NCBI GenBank assembly: GCA_041071465.1 | Contig: CP163498.1 | Location: forward strand, 5,474,001 to 5,538,000 | DNA length: 64,000 bases | Reading direction: 5' to 3' | Source of the DNA: Pseudomonas putida | GTDB taxonomy: Bacteria > Pseudomonadota > Gammaproteobacteria > Pseudomonadales > Pseudomonadaceae | Shown here: positions 1 to 8,850 of the stretch, one piece after another | Numbering within the stretch: position 1 is the stretch's first letter | Layout: each line of letters starts with the position of its first letter | Program-made: the position numbers and the translations under genes | Notes under the pieces: generated by a model | Databases searched by the model: none | What the model was told of the DNA's origin: nothing | What the model saw: only the letters and a program-made list of their open reading frames with translations

Positions 1-764
1 AGGTAGGCACCGGCCGGCTTGACCATCAGCACATCCGCACCTTCCTGCTCGTCGAGCAGCGACTCGCGCACCGCTTCGCGGCGGTTCATCGGGTTCATCT
101 GGTAGCTCTTGCGGTCACCTTTCAGCGCAGTGCCGCCGGCCTCGCGGAACGGGCCATACAGCGACGAGGCGAACTTGGTCGAGTAGGCCATGATCGCAGT
201 GTCGTGGAAACCGGCACCATCCAGCGCGCTGCGGATAGCCTGTACCTGGCCGTCCATCGCCGCCGACGGGGCGATAAAGTCGGCACCCGCCGCCGCCGCG
301 ATGACCGCCTGCTTGCCCAGGTTGGCCAGGGTGGCGTCGTTGTCCACACCGTGGTCATGCAGCACACCGCAGTGGCCGTGGCTGGTGTATTCGCAGAAGC
401 AGGTGTCGGACATCACCACCATTTCCGGCACGGTGTCCTTGCAGATGCGCGACATGCGCGCGACCAGGCCGTTTTCGTTCCAGGTGTCGCTACCAGTGGC
501 GTCCAGGTGGTGCGAGACGCCAAAGGTCATCACCGACTTGATACCGGCACGGGCATAGCGCTCGATTTCCTGGGCCAGCAGCTTCTCGGGGATGCGGTTG
601 ACACCGGGCATGCTGGTGATCGGCACGAAATCATCGATACCCTCCTCGACGAAGATCGGCAGGATCAGGTCTTCCAGGCGGAACTCGGTTTCCTGGAAGA
701 TCGTGCGCAGGGACTCGTTCTGGCGCAGGCGGCGGGGACGAACGGACGGGAATTGGTTGGACAT
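1..764 (-). CDS. hemB: Porphobilinogen synthase HemB, zinc type (3' end beyond window)
   Basis: This enzyme condenses two 5-aminolevulinate molecules to porphobilinogen in the cytoplasmic haem and tetrapyrrole pathway. The first 254 codons are present and the C-terminus lies left of base 1. The start is the ATG at 762-764 ([10 protein letters not shown]). Residues 120-133 read [14 protein letters not shown], with Cys122, Cys124 and Cys132 in the arrangement of the catalytic zinc site of zinc-dependent family members. Pseudomonads are better known for a magnesium-type HemB that lacks these cysteines, so this is probably a second paralogue. [11 protein letters not shown] segment from the active-site region is also present. 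The gene points away from the rest of the window. Function is very secure; metal dependence is inferred from motif. Confidence 0.95.
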   Translation of the reverse strand, partial: MSNQFPSVRPRRLRQNESLRTIFQETEFRLEDLILPIFVEEGIDDFVPITSMPGVNRIPEKLLAQEIERYARAGIKSVMTFGVSHHLDATGSDTWNENGLVARMSRICKDTVPEMVVMSDTCFCEYTSHGHCGVLHDHGVDNDATLANLGKQAVIAAAAGADFIAPSAAMDGQVQAIRSALDGAGFHDTAIMAYSTKFASSLYGPFREAGGTALKGDRKSYQMNPMNRREAVRESLLDEQEGADVLMVKPAGAY

Positions 765-889
765 GACAGCTCCAGGGCATTTTGAACGGCGTATACCTTA
801 TGCCTGTCGCGCGCCAGTGAAAAGGCCAAATGACGAGATTATGTCTTGCGTCAATGGCAAGGGCTGCTTCGGTCGCGTGCGCTCATGCG

Positions 890-925
890 CCGGCCTCTTC
901 GCGGGCGAGCCCGCGAAGAGGCCGG
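890..925. repeat. REP-like palindrome between hemB and the RIO kinase
   Basis: A perfect inverted repeat with 16-base arms (left arm 890-905, right arm 910-925) and a 4-base loop. The arm core, CCGGCCTCTTCGCGGG, is the sequence I recall from the abundant REP elements of P. putida. It lies just past the 3' end of the RIO kinase gene and could also act as its terminator or protect the mRNA end. No T-run follows on either strand. Confidence 0.75.
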
Positions 926-937
926 TGAGTCAAGCGG

Positions 938-1831
938 TTACTGCAGCCAGGGCGGCGTCGGCTCCTCTGCCTTGGCCGGCCCATGCTCCGCCTCGGCGCG
1001 CGCCGCACGACGGCGGGCGTCATCCATCCGGGCGGCGTCGATCTCCCGCATTACCCCGGTCACGTCAGCCTCGTGCTCGTCATCCTCGAACACCCCAGTC
1101 AGCGGGCTGTCAGGGAGCAATTTGCCGGCCTCGTACAACGCCCACATTTCCTGCGCATAGCGGGTGCTTTTCAGCTCCGGGGCAAAGCGCCCGAAATAAT
1201 GGGCCATGTTGTCCACGTCGCGCTGCAGCATGCTGAAGGCATGGTTGTTGGCCGCCGCATCCACTGCCTGCGGCAAGTCGATGATCACCGGCCCGTCCGG
1301 GCCAAGCAGCACGTTGAACTCGGACAGGTCGCCATGCACCAGCCCGGCACACAGCATCAGCACGATCTGACGAATGACAAAGGCATGGAATACGCGGGCA
1401 TCTTCGGCTTCAAGGTGCACATCGTTCAGGCGCGGGGCCGCATCGCCATCGGCATCGGTCACCAGCTCCATCAACAGCACGCCGTCCTGGAAGTCGTAGG
1501 GCTTGGGTACCCTTACACCAGCGCCGGCCAAACGGAACAGCGCCGCCACTTCAGCGTTCTGCCAGGCATCTTCGGCTTCTTTACGGCCGAACTTGCTGCC
1601 CTTGGCCATCGCGCGTGCCTGGCGGCTGTTACGCACCTTGCGGCCTTCCTGGTACTCGGCGGCCTGGCGGAAACTGCGCTTGTTGGCTTCTTTGTAAACC
1701 TTGGCGCAGCGCACCTGGCTGCCGCAGCGCACCACATACACAGCGGCTTCCTTGCCACTCATCAACGGCCGTAGTACTTCGTCGACCAGGCCGTCTTCGA
1801 TCAGGGGTTCGATTCTTTTAGGTGTCTTCAT
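938..1831 (-). CDS. RIO1-like serine/threonine protein kinase
   Basis: A 297-residue soluble protein of the RIO atypical kinase family. Visible motifs are the RIO nucleotide loop MSGKEAAVY (residues 24-32, in place of a classical glycine loop), the catalytic HGDLSEFN (166-173) and the metal-binding IIDLPQ (183-188). The C-terminal 50 residues are Ala/Arg/Glu-rich and probably extended. In archaea and eukaryotes RIO kinases act in ribosome assembly. The role of the bacterial version is not established, and nothing in the neighbours (hemB downstream, a permease upstream) settles it. Start taken at the ATG giving MKTPKRIEPL. Confidence 0.9.
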   Translation of the reverse strand: MKTPKRIEPLIEDGLVDEVLRPLMSGKEAAVYVVRCGSQVRCAKVYKEANKRSFRQAAEYQEGRKVRNSRQARAMAKGSKFGRKEAEDAWQNAEVAALFRLAGAGVRVPKPYDFQDGVLLMELVTDADGDAAPRLNDVHLEAEDARVFHAFVIRQIVLMLCAGLVHGDLSEFNVLLGPDGPVIIDLPQAVDAAANNHAFSMLQRDVDNMAHYFGRFAPELKSTRYAQEMWALYEAGKLLPDSPLTGVFEDDEHEADVTGVMREIDAARMDDARRRAARAEAEHGPAKAEEPTPPWLQ

Positions 1832-1932
1832 CAGGCTGCGTTCAGGGTCCTGGCTTTGTTGGCGGACATCCTCTCACAGCCTGATGCGACTTGCTCGTCT
1901 GTCTTCAGGCCGGACGCATCAGGCGCCCTGCC

Positions 1933-3308
1933 CTACGCCCCCACCACCACCGCGCGCGCCCGGCGCCGGGTCACCAGCAGCCCCGAACACACCACCAGCA
2001 CCGCCAGCACCATGGTCGACACCACTTCCAGGCGGTGATCCGGCCGGAACAGCATCAGTACCAGTACGCCGCTGATGAACAGGATCACGCCCCAGGTCAG
2101 CCACGGGAACAACCACATGCGGTAGCCCAACGTCTTACCCTGTGCAGTCAGGCGCTGGCGCAGACGCAGCTGGGAAATGGCGATGACCAGGTACACCAGC
2201 AGGGCAATGGCGCCGGAACTTGCCATGAGGAAGCCGAACACCTTGGCCGGTACCAGGTAGTTGGCGATCACCGCCAGAAATGCAGCACCCGTGGACAACA
2301 GCACCGCCACCACCGGCGTACCACTGCGGCTGGTTACCTGGGCACAGGCCGGGGCGTCACCGCGCCGGCTCAGGGAATAAACCATGCGTGAGGCGGTGTA
2401 CAGCGACGAGTTGAGGCAGCTGGTCACCGACGTCAGCACCACGAAATCGATGATGGCCTTGGCATTAGCCACGCCAAGTGTATCCAGCACCGTGACATAA
2501 GAACCTTCGGTAGCCAAGCGAGGGTCGGTCCACGGTACCAGTGCGATCACGATGAAGATCGACAGGATGTAGAACAGGGTAATCCGCCAGATCACCGAAT
2601 TGGTGGCCTTGGAAATATGCTTGCCCGCCTCGTCGGATTCGGCGGCGGCAATGGTCACCACCTCGGCCCCGAGGAACGAGAACATGGTGATCAGCATCGC
2701 GCTCAGCACCGCACCAAAGCCGTTGGGCATGAAGCCGCCGGTATCCCAAAGGCGCGAAACGCCGCTGACGCCGGACCCGGCAACAGGCCGAAAATAGCGC
2801 AAACGCCAAGGGCAATGAAGCTGACGATGGCCACCACCTTGACCAGTGCCAGCCAGAATTCGAACTCGCCGTAGTTCTTCACGCTGAACAGGTTGGTGGC
2901 GGTCAGCAGCAAGGTGATCACCAACGACAAGACCCAGATCTCCATCTGCGGGACCCAGGAGTTGATGATGGTAGCGGCGATATTGGCCTCGATCGGGATG
3001 ATCAGCACCCAGAACCACCAATACAGCCAACCGATGGTGTAGCCGGCCCATTTGCCGATGGCGAGGTCGGCGTAAGTCGAGAACGAGCCGGTATCCGGCG
3101 AGGCAACCGCCATTTCGGCCAGCATCCGCATTACCAATACCACCAGCCCGCCTGCCAGGATGTAGGCCAGGATGGTGGCCGGGCCTGCTTCGGCGATGGC
3201 GCGGCCAGAACCGACAAACAGGCCGGCGCCGATCACGCCGGCAATGGACAGCATGGTCACATGCCGTGATTTCAATCCATGACTCAAATTGTTCTTGTGG
3301 GTTTGCAT
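1933..3308 (-). pseudogene. APC-family amino-acid (GABA/5-aminovalerate-type) permease, frameshifted
   Basis: An inner-membrane amino acid permease of the APC/GabP type. Joining two frames gives about 458 residues with roughly 12 hydrophobic segments. The N-terminal part (to about residue 177) carries the conserved GVIGAGLFVGSG. The second frame resumes at SGVSRLWDTGGFMPNG and runs to a normal C-terminus. The break is at the CCC at 2776-2778 (GGG on the coding strand): one extra G restores LLPGSGVSGVS. The gene follows lhgO and csiD on the same strand, so the substrate is probably a lysine or GABA catabolite such as 5-aminovalerate; I recall that role for the KT2440 homologue. One missing base in an otherwise undecayed gene suggests a sequencing error. 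Confidence 0.8.
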
Positions 3309-3458
3309 GGCGCTACCTTGTTGTTTTTGTCATGCCCACGCTGGGGCCGCCGGCTGCACGTCACCGACGCAGGCGCGAAAAAGCCCGCCCTGCCCTAAAT
3401 GGTGAGTAGGGCAGTTCGGGTTGAGTAAAACGAAACCGCAAGAGGTGCTACGGCGGTG

Positions 3459-4709
3459 TCAGCTAGCCGCCCGCTGGTTGGCAGCCAGGTCTGCTTTGGG
3501 GAAGCTGCCGCCCTGGAGGCTGACCTGCTCGCAAACTTTCTCGACGATATAGGCGCCGATCGGGATAGCCGAGGTGGCAGCTGGCGACGGTGCGTTGCAC
3601 ACGTTGACGCTGCGCGCGGTGTTGACGAACAGGAAGTCGTCGATCAGCTTGCCATCACGCGATACTGCCTGGGCACGCACACCAGCCGGGTAAGGCGTGA
3701 GGTCGGCCTTGGTGATGCTCGGGCAGTATTTCTGTACTTGCTTGAGGTACCCGCCCTTGAACAACGAGTTCTTCATCTCGATCAGGCCCGGGCGGAAGTT
3801 CTTCGCCAGCACCTTGAGGATGCCAGGGGTGGTCAGGGTCTGGAACAAGTCACTGGGGCTGACGTCGGTCTTGCGGTAGCCCTCGCGTTTCATCGCCAGT
3901 ACAGCATTGGGGCCAACGGTGACGGTGCCGTCGATCATGCGGGTCAAGTGCACACCCAGGAAAGGCATCGACGGGTCGGGGATCGGGTAGATCAGGTGGT
4001 TGACGATCTGGTTGTGCTGTTTGGGCAGCAGGTAGTACTCGCCACGGAACGGGCAGATTACGAACTCGGTGCGCAGGCCCAGCATGCTCACCACTCGGTC
4101 GGCCATCAGGCCCGAGCAAGTCACCAGGAAACGGCTGCGGAACTCGTCGCGCTGAGTGCGCACGATCACTTCACTGGCCTGCTCCTGCAGGCCGACCACC
4201 TCGGCGCCATAGCGGATTTCACCGCCGGCACGTTGGAATTCGGCGCCCATGGCAGCAGTGACTTCAGCGTAATTGACGATGCCACTGGACGGCACGAAGA
4301 TGCCACCCATGCCAACGATGTTGGGCTCGCGCTCGCGCAATTCGTCAGCCGACAGCCAGTAGCGTTCCAGGCCATTGGCCGCAGTACGCTCCCACAGCGC
4401 CTTCATGCGCTGCATTTCCAGGTCGTTCGTGGCTACCAGCAGCTTGCCGCACTCATCGAAGCGGATGCCGTGCTGGGTGCAGAAGGCTTTGGTGGCCTTG
4501 TTGCCTTCCAGGCAGAAGCGCGCCTTGAGGCTGCCGGGGGTGTAATACACACCGGCGTGGATCACGCCGCTGTTGTGGCCGGTCTGGTGGCGGGCCGGGC
4601 CAGACTCTTTCTCCAGCAGGAGAATCTTTGCGTCCGGGTAGACCTTGATCAGGTGCATGGCCGTGGACATGCCCACAATGCCACCGCCAATAATGATGAA
4701 ATCGTACAC
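3459..4709 (-). CDS. lhgO: L-2-hydroxyglutarate oxidase/dehydrogenase LhgO
   Basis: A 416-residue FAD enzyme of the DAO fold that oxidises L-2-hydroxyglutarate to 2-oxoglutarate and passes electrons to the quinone pool. The N-terminal dinucleotide motif IIGGGIVGMSTA (residues 6-17) is followed by LLLEKE and the substrate-side segment HNSGVIHAGVYY, both typical of LhgO. It lies 114 bases downstream of csiD on the same strand. That pairing defines a short route from glutarate to 2-oxoglutarate: CsiD makes L-2-hydroxyglutarate and LhgO oxidises it. The permease follows 150 bases downstream. Confidence 0.95.
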   Translation of the reverse strand: MYDFIIIGGGIVGMSTAMHLIKVYPDAKILLLEKESGPARHQTGHNSGVIHAGVYYTPGSLKARFCLEGNKATKAFCTQHGIRFDECGKLLVATNDLEMQRMKALWERTAANGLERYWLSADELREREPNIVGMGGIFVPSSGIVNYAEVTAAMGAEFQRAGGEIRYGAEVVGLQEQASEVIVRTQRDEFRSRFLVTCSGLMADRVVSMLGLRTEFVICPFRGEYYLLPKQHNQIVNHLIYPIPDPSMPFLGVHLTRMIDGTVTVGPNAVLAMKREGYRKTDVSPSDLFQTLTTPGILKVLAKNFRPGLIEMKNSLFKGGYLKQVQKYCPSITKADLTPYPAGVRAQAVSRDGKLIDDFLFVNTARSVNVCNAPSPAATSAIPIGAYIVEKVCEQVSLQGGSFPKADLAANQRAAS

Positions 4710-4751
4710 AGCCTTACCTCACACGCAGGCATTGCCTGGCTTGCTCACCGA

Positions 4752-4811
4752 GGCCCGCGCGGGCCCAGGTGGCATCGTTTTGTGCAAAGACGCGTGGGCG
4801 GGCGCCCGCCC
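4752..4811. repeat. Two GC-rich perfect palindromes between csiD and lhgO
   Basis: GGCCCGCGCGGGCC at 4752-4765 and GGGCGGGCGCCCGCCC at 4796-4811 are perfect palindromes in the 114-base gap between two cotranscribed genes. As RNA they would form strong stems. They could attenuate readthrough or stabilise the csiD message. Neither is followed by a T-run on the minus strand. Confidence 0.55.
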
Positions 4812-4823
4812 CGCGCCCTGTCA

Positions 4824-5801
4824 TTATTGCCCGCGCTGGTACAGCGGTTTAGGGAAAGCGACGTAACCACGCTGGCGCATCAGTTCGCGGCGCAGCCCCT
4901 CGTGCGGGGTGAAGCGGTCGCGGCCATGCAGCCAGAACAGGTTGTTGATCAGCAGGAAGCTGCCCACCCCCACCGGTACCGAAACCTTCTTCTCGCTGCC
5001 TTCCAACGAATCGGACAAGGCGTTCAGCCAGATGCCTTCCTCGTAGTTTTCCGGCTGCACGAACTGGTCAATGTAGCGCATGGTCGGGCGGCCTTCGGCA
5101 TCGGTGTCGAATACCGAGTGGAACACATCTTCGGCCACCTTCTTGCTCGGCGGTGCGGTCCAACGCATTTCGCGGCGTGCCATCGGGTGACGGAAGAATT
5201 CGTCGCACTGCTCCCAGTCGTCCAGGTGCAGCAGCAGCGAGTTGCCGCCTTCCATGTTCTTTTCGTCGATTTTCAGCATCAGCACGTAGTCGGTGATCTG
5301 GTTCACGAACGTGCCGTCGTTGTGCAGTTCCATGACCCGGTGCGGCTGGCGCAGATAGCTGTCGGAGTTATCGCTGTTGACCACCACGAAGCGCGCGTAG
5401 AACTGGCCACTCATGGCGTCGTAGTTGGAACGGCCGATCAGGTGTGCACAAGCGGTGGTGAACTTGACCATGTCCTCGGCCTGGCTCACGTCGTCCAGGC
5501 CGACAGGGGTAATCAGCATGCCGCCGCTGGCGCGGTCGAGGATGGTGTTGAGCAACACCGGGCGCAAGGTGCCCTGGCACAACTCGTCAAGGATTTCGCC
5601 TACACGAAAACGCAGGAACGACTTGTACTCCAGTGCCTGTACCGGCCATTGGGCAACCGCCTGCACGAACGCTTCGACGGTTTCCCGGGCAAAGGTCAGT
5701 TCCAGCAGGCGCGGCGACTGTTTCGAGGGGGCAATGGTGTAGCCCTGCGGTTCGAGCGGCAGCGGCATGACAAGTTCGTCGATCTGCGTAAAGGCGTTCA
5801 T
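4824..5801 (-). CDS. csiD: Glutarate 2-hydroxylase CsiD (GlaH)
   Basis: A Fe(II)/2-oxoglutarate dioxygenase that hydroxylates glutarate to L-2-hydroxyglutarate with release of succinate and CO2. It is 325 residues long, the usual CsiD size. The iron triad is visible at the positions known for the E. coli enzyme: His160 and Asp162 in MELHNDG, and His292 in FWLHGRD. It is the first gene of a csiD-lhgO-permease unit and is divergent from a GntR regulator, the arrangement of csiR-controlled glutarate use. In P. putida this is the succinate-forming branch of lysine/5-aminovalerate breakdown. Confidence 0.96.
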   Translation of the reverse strand: MNAFTQIDELVMPLPLEPQGYTIAPSKQSPRLLELTFARETVEAFVQAVAQWPVQALEYKSFLRFRVGEILDELCQGTLRPVLLNTILDRASGGMLITPVGLDDVSQAEDMVKFTTACAHLIGRSNYDAMSGQFYARFVVVNSDNSDSYLRQPHRVMELHNDGTFVNQITDYVLMLKIDEKNMEGGNSLLLHLDDWEQCDEFFRHPMARREMRWTAPPSKKVAEDVFHSVFDTDAEGRPTMRYIDQFVQPENYEEGIWLNALSDSLEGSEKKVSVPVGVGSFLLINNLFWLHGRDRFTPHEGLRRELMRQRGYVAFPKPLYQRGQ

Positions 5802-5892
5802 GGCAGTGTCCTGGCAAAAAAAGTTGTGTGGCGCCGTCCGGTAGTGACCTGGAGCAGTGCGGGCGAGGTAAAAATATCGCTACAAACTCAAA

Positions 5893-5930
5893 ATGTCTAC
5901 ATTTTTATCATTCAGCGACATTAGACTTTT
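5893..5930. promoter_or_regulatory. Candidate CsiR operator (two direct half-sites)
   Basis: Two matching elements lie 25 bases apart between the csiD and csiR starts: ATGT-N5-TTTT at 5893-5905 and ACAT-N5-TTTT at 5918-5930. They resemble the TTGT/ATGT-N5-TTTT sites I recall for E. coli CsiR. A TATGAT at 5965-5970 could be the -10 of csiR, but I find no good -35 for it. Regulation by the adjacent GntR protein is inference. Confidence 0.5.
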
Positions 5931-5997
5931 TTGTCCATTGTTTTTCGTCGGCAGAGGGTTTCGGTATGATCGGCAAAACGTTTTGAGGAACAGGATC

Positions 5998-6693
5998 TTG
6001 GAAGCGCTCGCCCCCCGACAAAACTCAGCATTCAGCGGGTATGAGAGGCTCAAGAAGGACATCATCCGCGGCGTGTTCAAACCCGGTGAAAAACTGTTGA
6101 TGAGCGCCCTCAAGGAACGCTACGACCTGGGCGTGGGCCCGCTGCGCGAAGCACTGTCACAACTGGTGGCAGAGCACCTGGTCAACGCGATAAGCCAGAA
6201 AGGCTACCGGGTGGCGCCCATGTCGCTGGACGAGATGAACGACATCTATGATGCCCGCGCCAACCTGGAAGCGATGATCATCGCCCTGGCCATCGAACGC
6301 GGCGACGACGCCTGGGAGGCCTCGGTGCTGGCCCACTCGCACACCCTGGCCAAAGTGGTGGAGGTGAAAACCCGTGAACAGCGCCTGGACGTGTGGGACG
6401 AACGGCACAAGGCGTTCCATACCGCCATCGCCTCGGGCTGCGGCTCCAAGCACCTGCTGCAAGCGCGCACCTACCTGTTCGACCAGGCCGAACGCTACCG
6501 CCATCTGTGGCTGACGCAGACGGTGTTTTCCGAGCAGGCGCTGGAGCTCAAGCGCCAGGAGCATGCAGCGCTGGTCGAGGTGATTCTCGCCCGTGATGCC
6601 AAGCGCGCCAGCGCCATGATGCGCTCGCACCTGATGACCCCGGTGCCGATCATTGCGCAGATCATGCATGCTGAAGGTATCGGCGCACGCTAG
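5998..6693 (+). CDS. csiR: GntR/FadR-type repressor, CsiR-like
   Basis: A 231-residue GntR-family regulator. The N-terminal winged helix spans roughly residues 10-75 (GYERLKKDIIRGVFKPGEKL and the recognition region VGPLREALSQLV). An FCD-type helical ligand domain follows. I chose the TTG at 5998, preceded by GAGGA with sensible spacing, because the longer frame from 5893 adds an unconserved Phe-rich leader and would cover the putative operator. Its position opposite csiD makes it the probable glutarate-responsive repressor of csiD-lhgO. Confidence 0.85.
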   Translation: MEALAPRQNSAFSGYERLKKDIIRGVFKPGEKLLMSALKERYDLGVGPLREALSQLVAEHLVNAISQKGYRVAPMSLDEMNDIYDARANLEAMIIALAIERGDDAWEASVLAHSHTLAKVVEVKTREQRLDVWDERHKAFHTAIASGCGSKHLLQARTYLFDQAERYRHLWLTQTVFSEQALELKRQEHAALVEVILARDAKRASAMMRSHLMTPVPIIAQIMHAEGIGAR

Positions 6694-6767
6694 ATGAATT
6701 TTTCTTAAATCGCCGGTTGTCTATTCTTTGGCACAATCAAATCTCTATTAGATGCCCAGGAACCAGC

Positions 6768-7448
6768 ATGCCTCGCGTACTGACCATCGAAGACGACGCC
6801 GTCACCGGCCAGGAAATCGTCGCCGAACTTACCAGCCACGGCCTGGAGGTGGATTGGGCCGACAATGGCCGTGAGGGCCTGGCCAAGGCCATTGCCGGCG
6901 GCTACGACCTGATCACCCTGGACCGCATGCTGCCCGAGGTCGATGGCCTGACCATCGTCACCACCCTGCGCAGCCTCAAGATCGCCACGCCGATCCTGAT
7001 GATCAGCGCCCTCTCCGACGTCGATGAGCGGGTGCGCGGCCTGCGTGCCGGCGGTGACGACTACCTGACCAAACCGTTCGCCTCCGACGAGATGGCCGCG
7101 CGGGTCGAGGTGTTGCTGCGCCGCAACAGCGTGCCCATGACCCAGACCCGCCTGCAGGTCGCCGACCTGCAACTGGACCTGATCAGCCACGAAGCGCGTC
7201 GCGGTGACAACACGCTGAACCTGCTGCCCACCGAGTACAAGCTACTGGAATACCTGATGCGCCACAGCGGCCAGGTAATCACGCGGATGATGATTTTCGA
7301 GGAAGTCTGGGGCTACCACTTCGACCCGGGCACCAACCTGATCGACGTGCACATCGGCCGCCTGCGCAAGAAAATCGACTCCCCCGGCCAATCGCCGCTG
7401 ATCCGTACGGTACGGGGCTCCGGCTATGCCATTGCTGAACCCGTCTAA
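6768..7448 (+). CDS. OmpR/PhoB-family response regulator
   Basis: A 226-residue DNA-binding response regulator. The receiver domain has the acidic pair Glu8/Asp9-Asp10, phosphoacceptor Asp52 in LITLDRMLP and Lys101 in LTKPF. The C-terminal winged helix contains LLPTEYKLLEYL and ends in RTVRGSGYAI. The ATG at 6768 starts the conserved MPRVLTIEDD; the upstream in-frame residues look non-coding. The sensor kinase gene overlaps its end by 23 bases, so the two are translationally coupled. The stimulus and target genes are not evident from the neighbours. Confidence 0.92.
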   Translation: MPRVLTIEDDAVTGQEIVAELTSHGLEVDWADNGREGLAKAIAGGYDLITLDRMLPEVDGLTIVTTLRSLKIATPILMISALSDVDERVRGLRAGGDDYLTKPFASDEMAARVEVLLRRNSVPMTQTRLQVADLQLDLISHEARRGDNTLNLLPTEYKLLEYLMRHSGQVITRMMIFEEVWGYHFDPGTNLIDVHIGRLRKKIDSPGQSPLIRTVRGSGYAIAEPV

Positions 7449-8817
7449 AGGCTGGAGTTCCTCGACCAGCCGCCTGCTGGCGCTGTACAGCTTTCTGTTC
7501 GTGGCCTGGAGCAGCATCCTCATGGGGGTGCTGTACTTCGAGGTGTCCAGCTACCTGAACAAACTCACCCGCCACTCCATGCTGCAGCGTCAGCACCTGT
7601 TCGCGCACATGAGCGGCAAACAACTGGACGACGCCCTGATCGCCAGCCAGGCCTTCGAGGAGCGCAGCTTCGATGCCTATGGCTTGTTCGACACCCAGCT
7701 CAACCCGATTGGCGGCAGTGTGCGAGCCTTGCCCCCGGAGCTCAGGCTGGACGGCAAGATCCATGAATTGAAACGCTGCCTGGATGCCGACGACCCACAC
7801 CTGCCCCGCGACAGCTGCGACGCGGTAGCGATCAAGGTACAGGATGGCCGCTGGTTGGTACTGTTCCGCGACAACGGCTCACTGTTCGTGGTTACCCGGA
7901 TCATTCTCGATGCCCTGCTCTGGGGTATCTCCTTGACGCTGATCCCAGGCTTTGCCGGCTGGTATTTGTTGCGCCGCCGCCCGCTCAAGCGTATCCGTGC
8001 GATCCAGGCCCAGGCCGAGCTTATCGTCGCGGGTGACCTGACTCACCGCCTGCCCTTGTCGGCCAGGCGCGACGAACTGGACATGCTGGCCGCCATCGTC
8101 AATGCCATGCTCGACCGCATCGAGCGGTTGATGCACGAGGTCAAAGGCGTGTGCGACAACATTGCCCATGACCTGCGCACCCCGCTGACCCGCCTGCGCG
8201 CCCAGCTTTACCGCATTCGCCAGCAAAGCGACGTGGATTCCGCGCAAGCCGAGGCGCTGGACCAGGCCATTGGCGAAACCGACACCTTGATGGCGCGCTT
8301 TCGTGGGTTACTGCGCATCAGCGAGCTGGAAGACCGCCAGCGCCGGGCTGGTTTCGTCCAGCTGGACCCTCATGAACTGCTGGTCGAACTGCACGACTTT
8401 TACCTGCCATTGGCCGAGGATGGCGGCATTCATCTGGAATTGCACCAGCCCGCACAGCTGCCGGCTCTGCACGGTGACCGCGAACTGCTGTTCGAGGCGC
8501 TGGCCAATCTGGTAGGCAATGCGATCAAGTTTACACCCGAGGGTGGGCAGGTGCGGATTTTCGCGACACAGGACGATACCGGCGTGCACCTGGCCATCGA
8601 GGACAGCGGGCCGGGCATTCCCGAAGAAGAGCGTACTGCGGTGCTGAAGCGGTTCTACCGCAGTGATGAAGGCCACCGCCATGCCGGGTTCGGGCTGGGG
8701 TTGTCGATCGTTGCGGCGATCGTCGACCTGCATGGGTTTGGGCTGGAGATTGGAGAGAGCGAGCTGGGTGGGGCCAGGTTAGTGCTGCACTGCCCGCTCG
8801 CGGGGCTGGCCAAGTAA
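7426..8817 (+). CDS. Sensor histidine kinase, partner of the preceding regulator
   Basis: A 463-residue membrane kinase. A first membrane helix lies near residues 16-40, followed by a short periplasmic sensor region (about 41-155). A second helix at about 156-182 leads into a HAMP linker. The dimerisation domain has phosphoacceptor His248 in NIAHDLRTPLTRL. The ATPase domain shows the N box (LVGNAIKF), G1 (EDSGPGIPEEE) and G2 (GFGLGLSIV). It overlaps the response regulator gene and ends just before a strong convergent terminator. The periplasmic domain resembles nothing I can name, so the ligand is unknown. Confidence 0.92.
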   Translation: MPLLNPSKGWSSSTSRLLALYSFLFVAWSSILMGVLYFEVSSYLNKLTRHSMLQRQHLFAHMSGKQLDDALIASQAFEERSFDAYGLFDTQLNPIGGSVRALPPELRLDGKIHELKRCLDADDPHLPRDSCDAVAIKVQDGRWLVLFRDNGSLFVVTRIILDALLWGISLTLIPGFAGWYLLRRRPLKRIRAIQAQAELIVAGDLTHRLPLSARRDELDMLAAIVNAMLDRIERLMHEVKGVCDNIAHDLRTPLTRLRAQLYRIRQQSDVDSAQAEALDQAIGETDTLMARFRGLLRISELEDRQRRAGFVQLDPHELLVELHDFYLPLAEDGGIHLELHQPAQLPALHGDRELLFEALANLVGNAIKFTPEGGQVRIFATQDDTGVHLAIEDSGPGIPEEERTAVLKRFYRSDEGHRHAGFGLGLSIVAAIVDLHGFGLEIGESELGGARLVLHCPLAGLAK

Positions 8818-8821
8818 AAGC

Positions 8822-8840
8822 GGGGCCGCTTTGCGGCCCC
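8822..8840. terminator. Convergent hairpin between the sensor kinase gene and cysS
   Basis: A perfect 8-base-pair stem, GGGGCCGC and GCGGCCCC, with a TTT loop lies between two convergent genes. The + strand follow-up TATAC is not a long T-run, so it is an imperfect intrinsic terminator that probably serves both strands. Confidence 0.6.
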
Positions 8841-8850
8841 TATACGCCGA

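Noticed and set aside
3456..5924. An 822-codon open frame on the plus strand opposite lhgO and csiD
   Set aside because: It is a codon-bias shadow: the minus-strand genes have complete motifs and family lengths, while this translation is His/Gln/Arg-rich with no recognisable domain.
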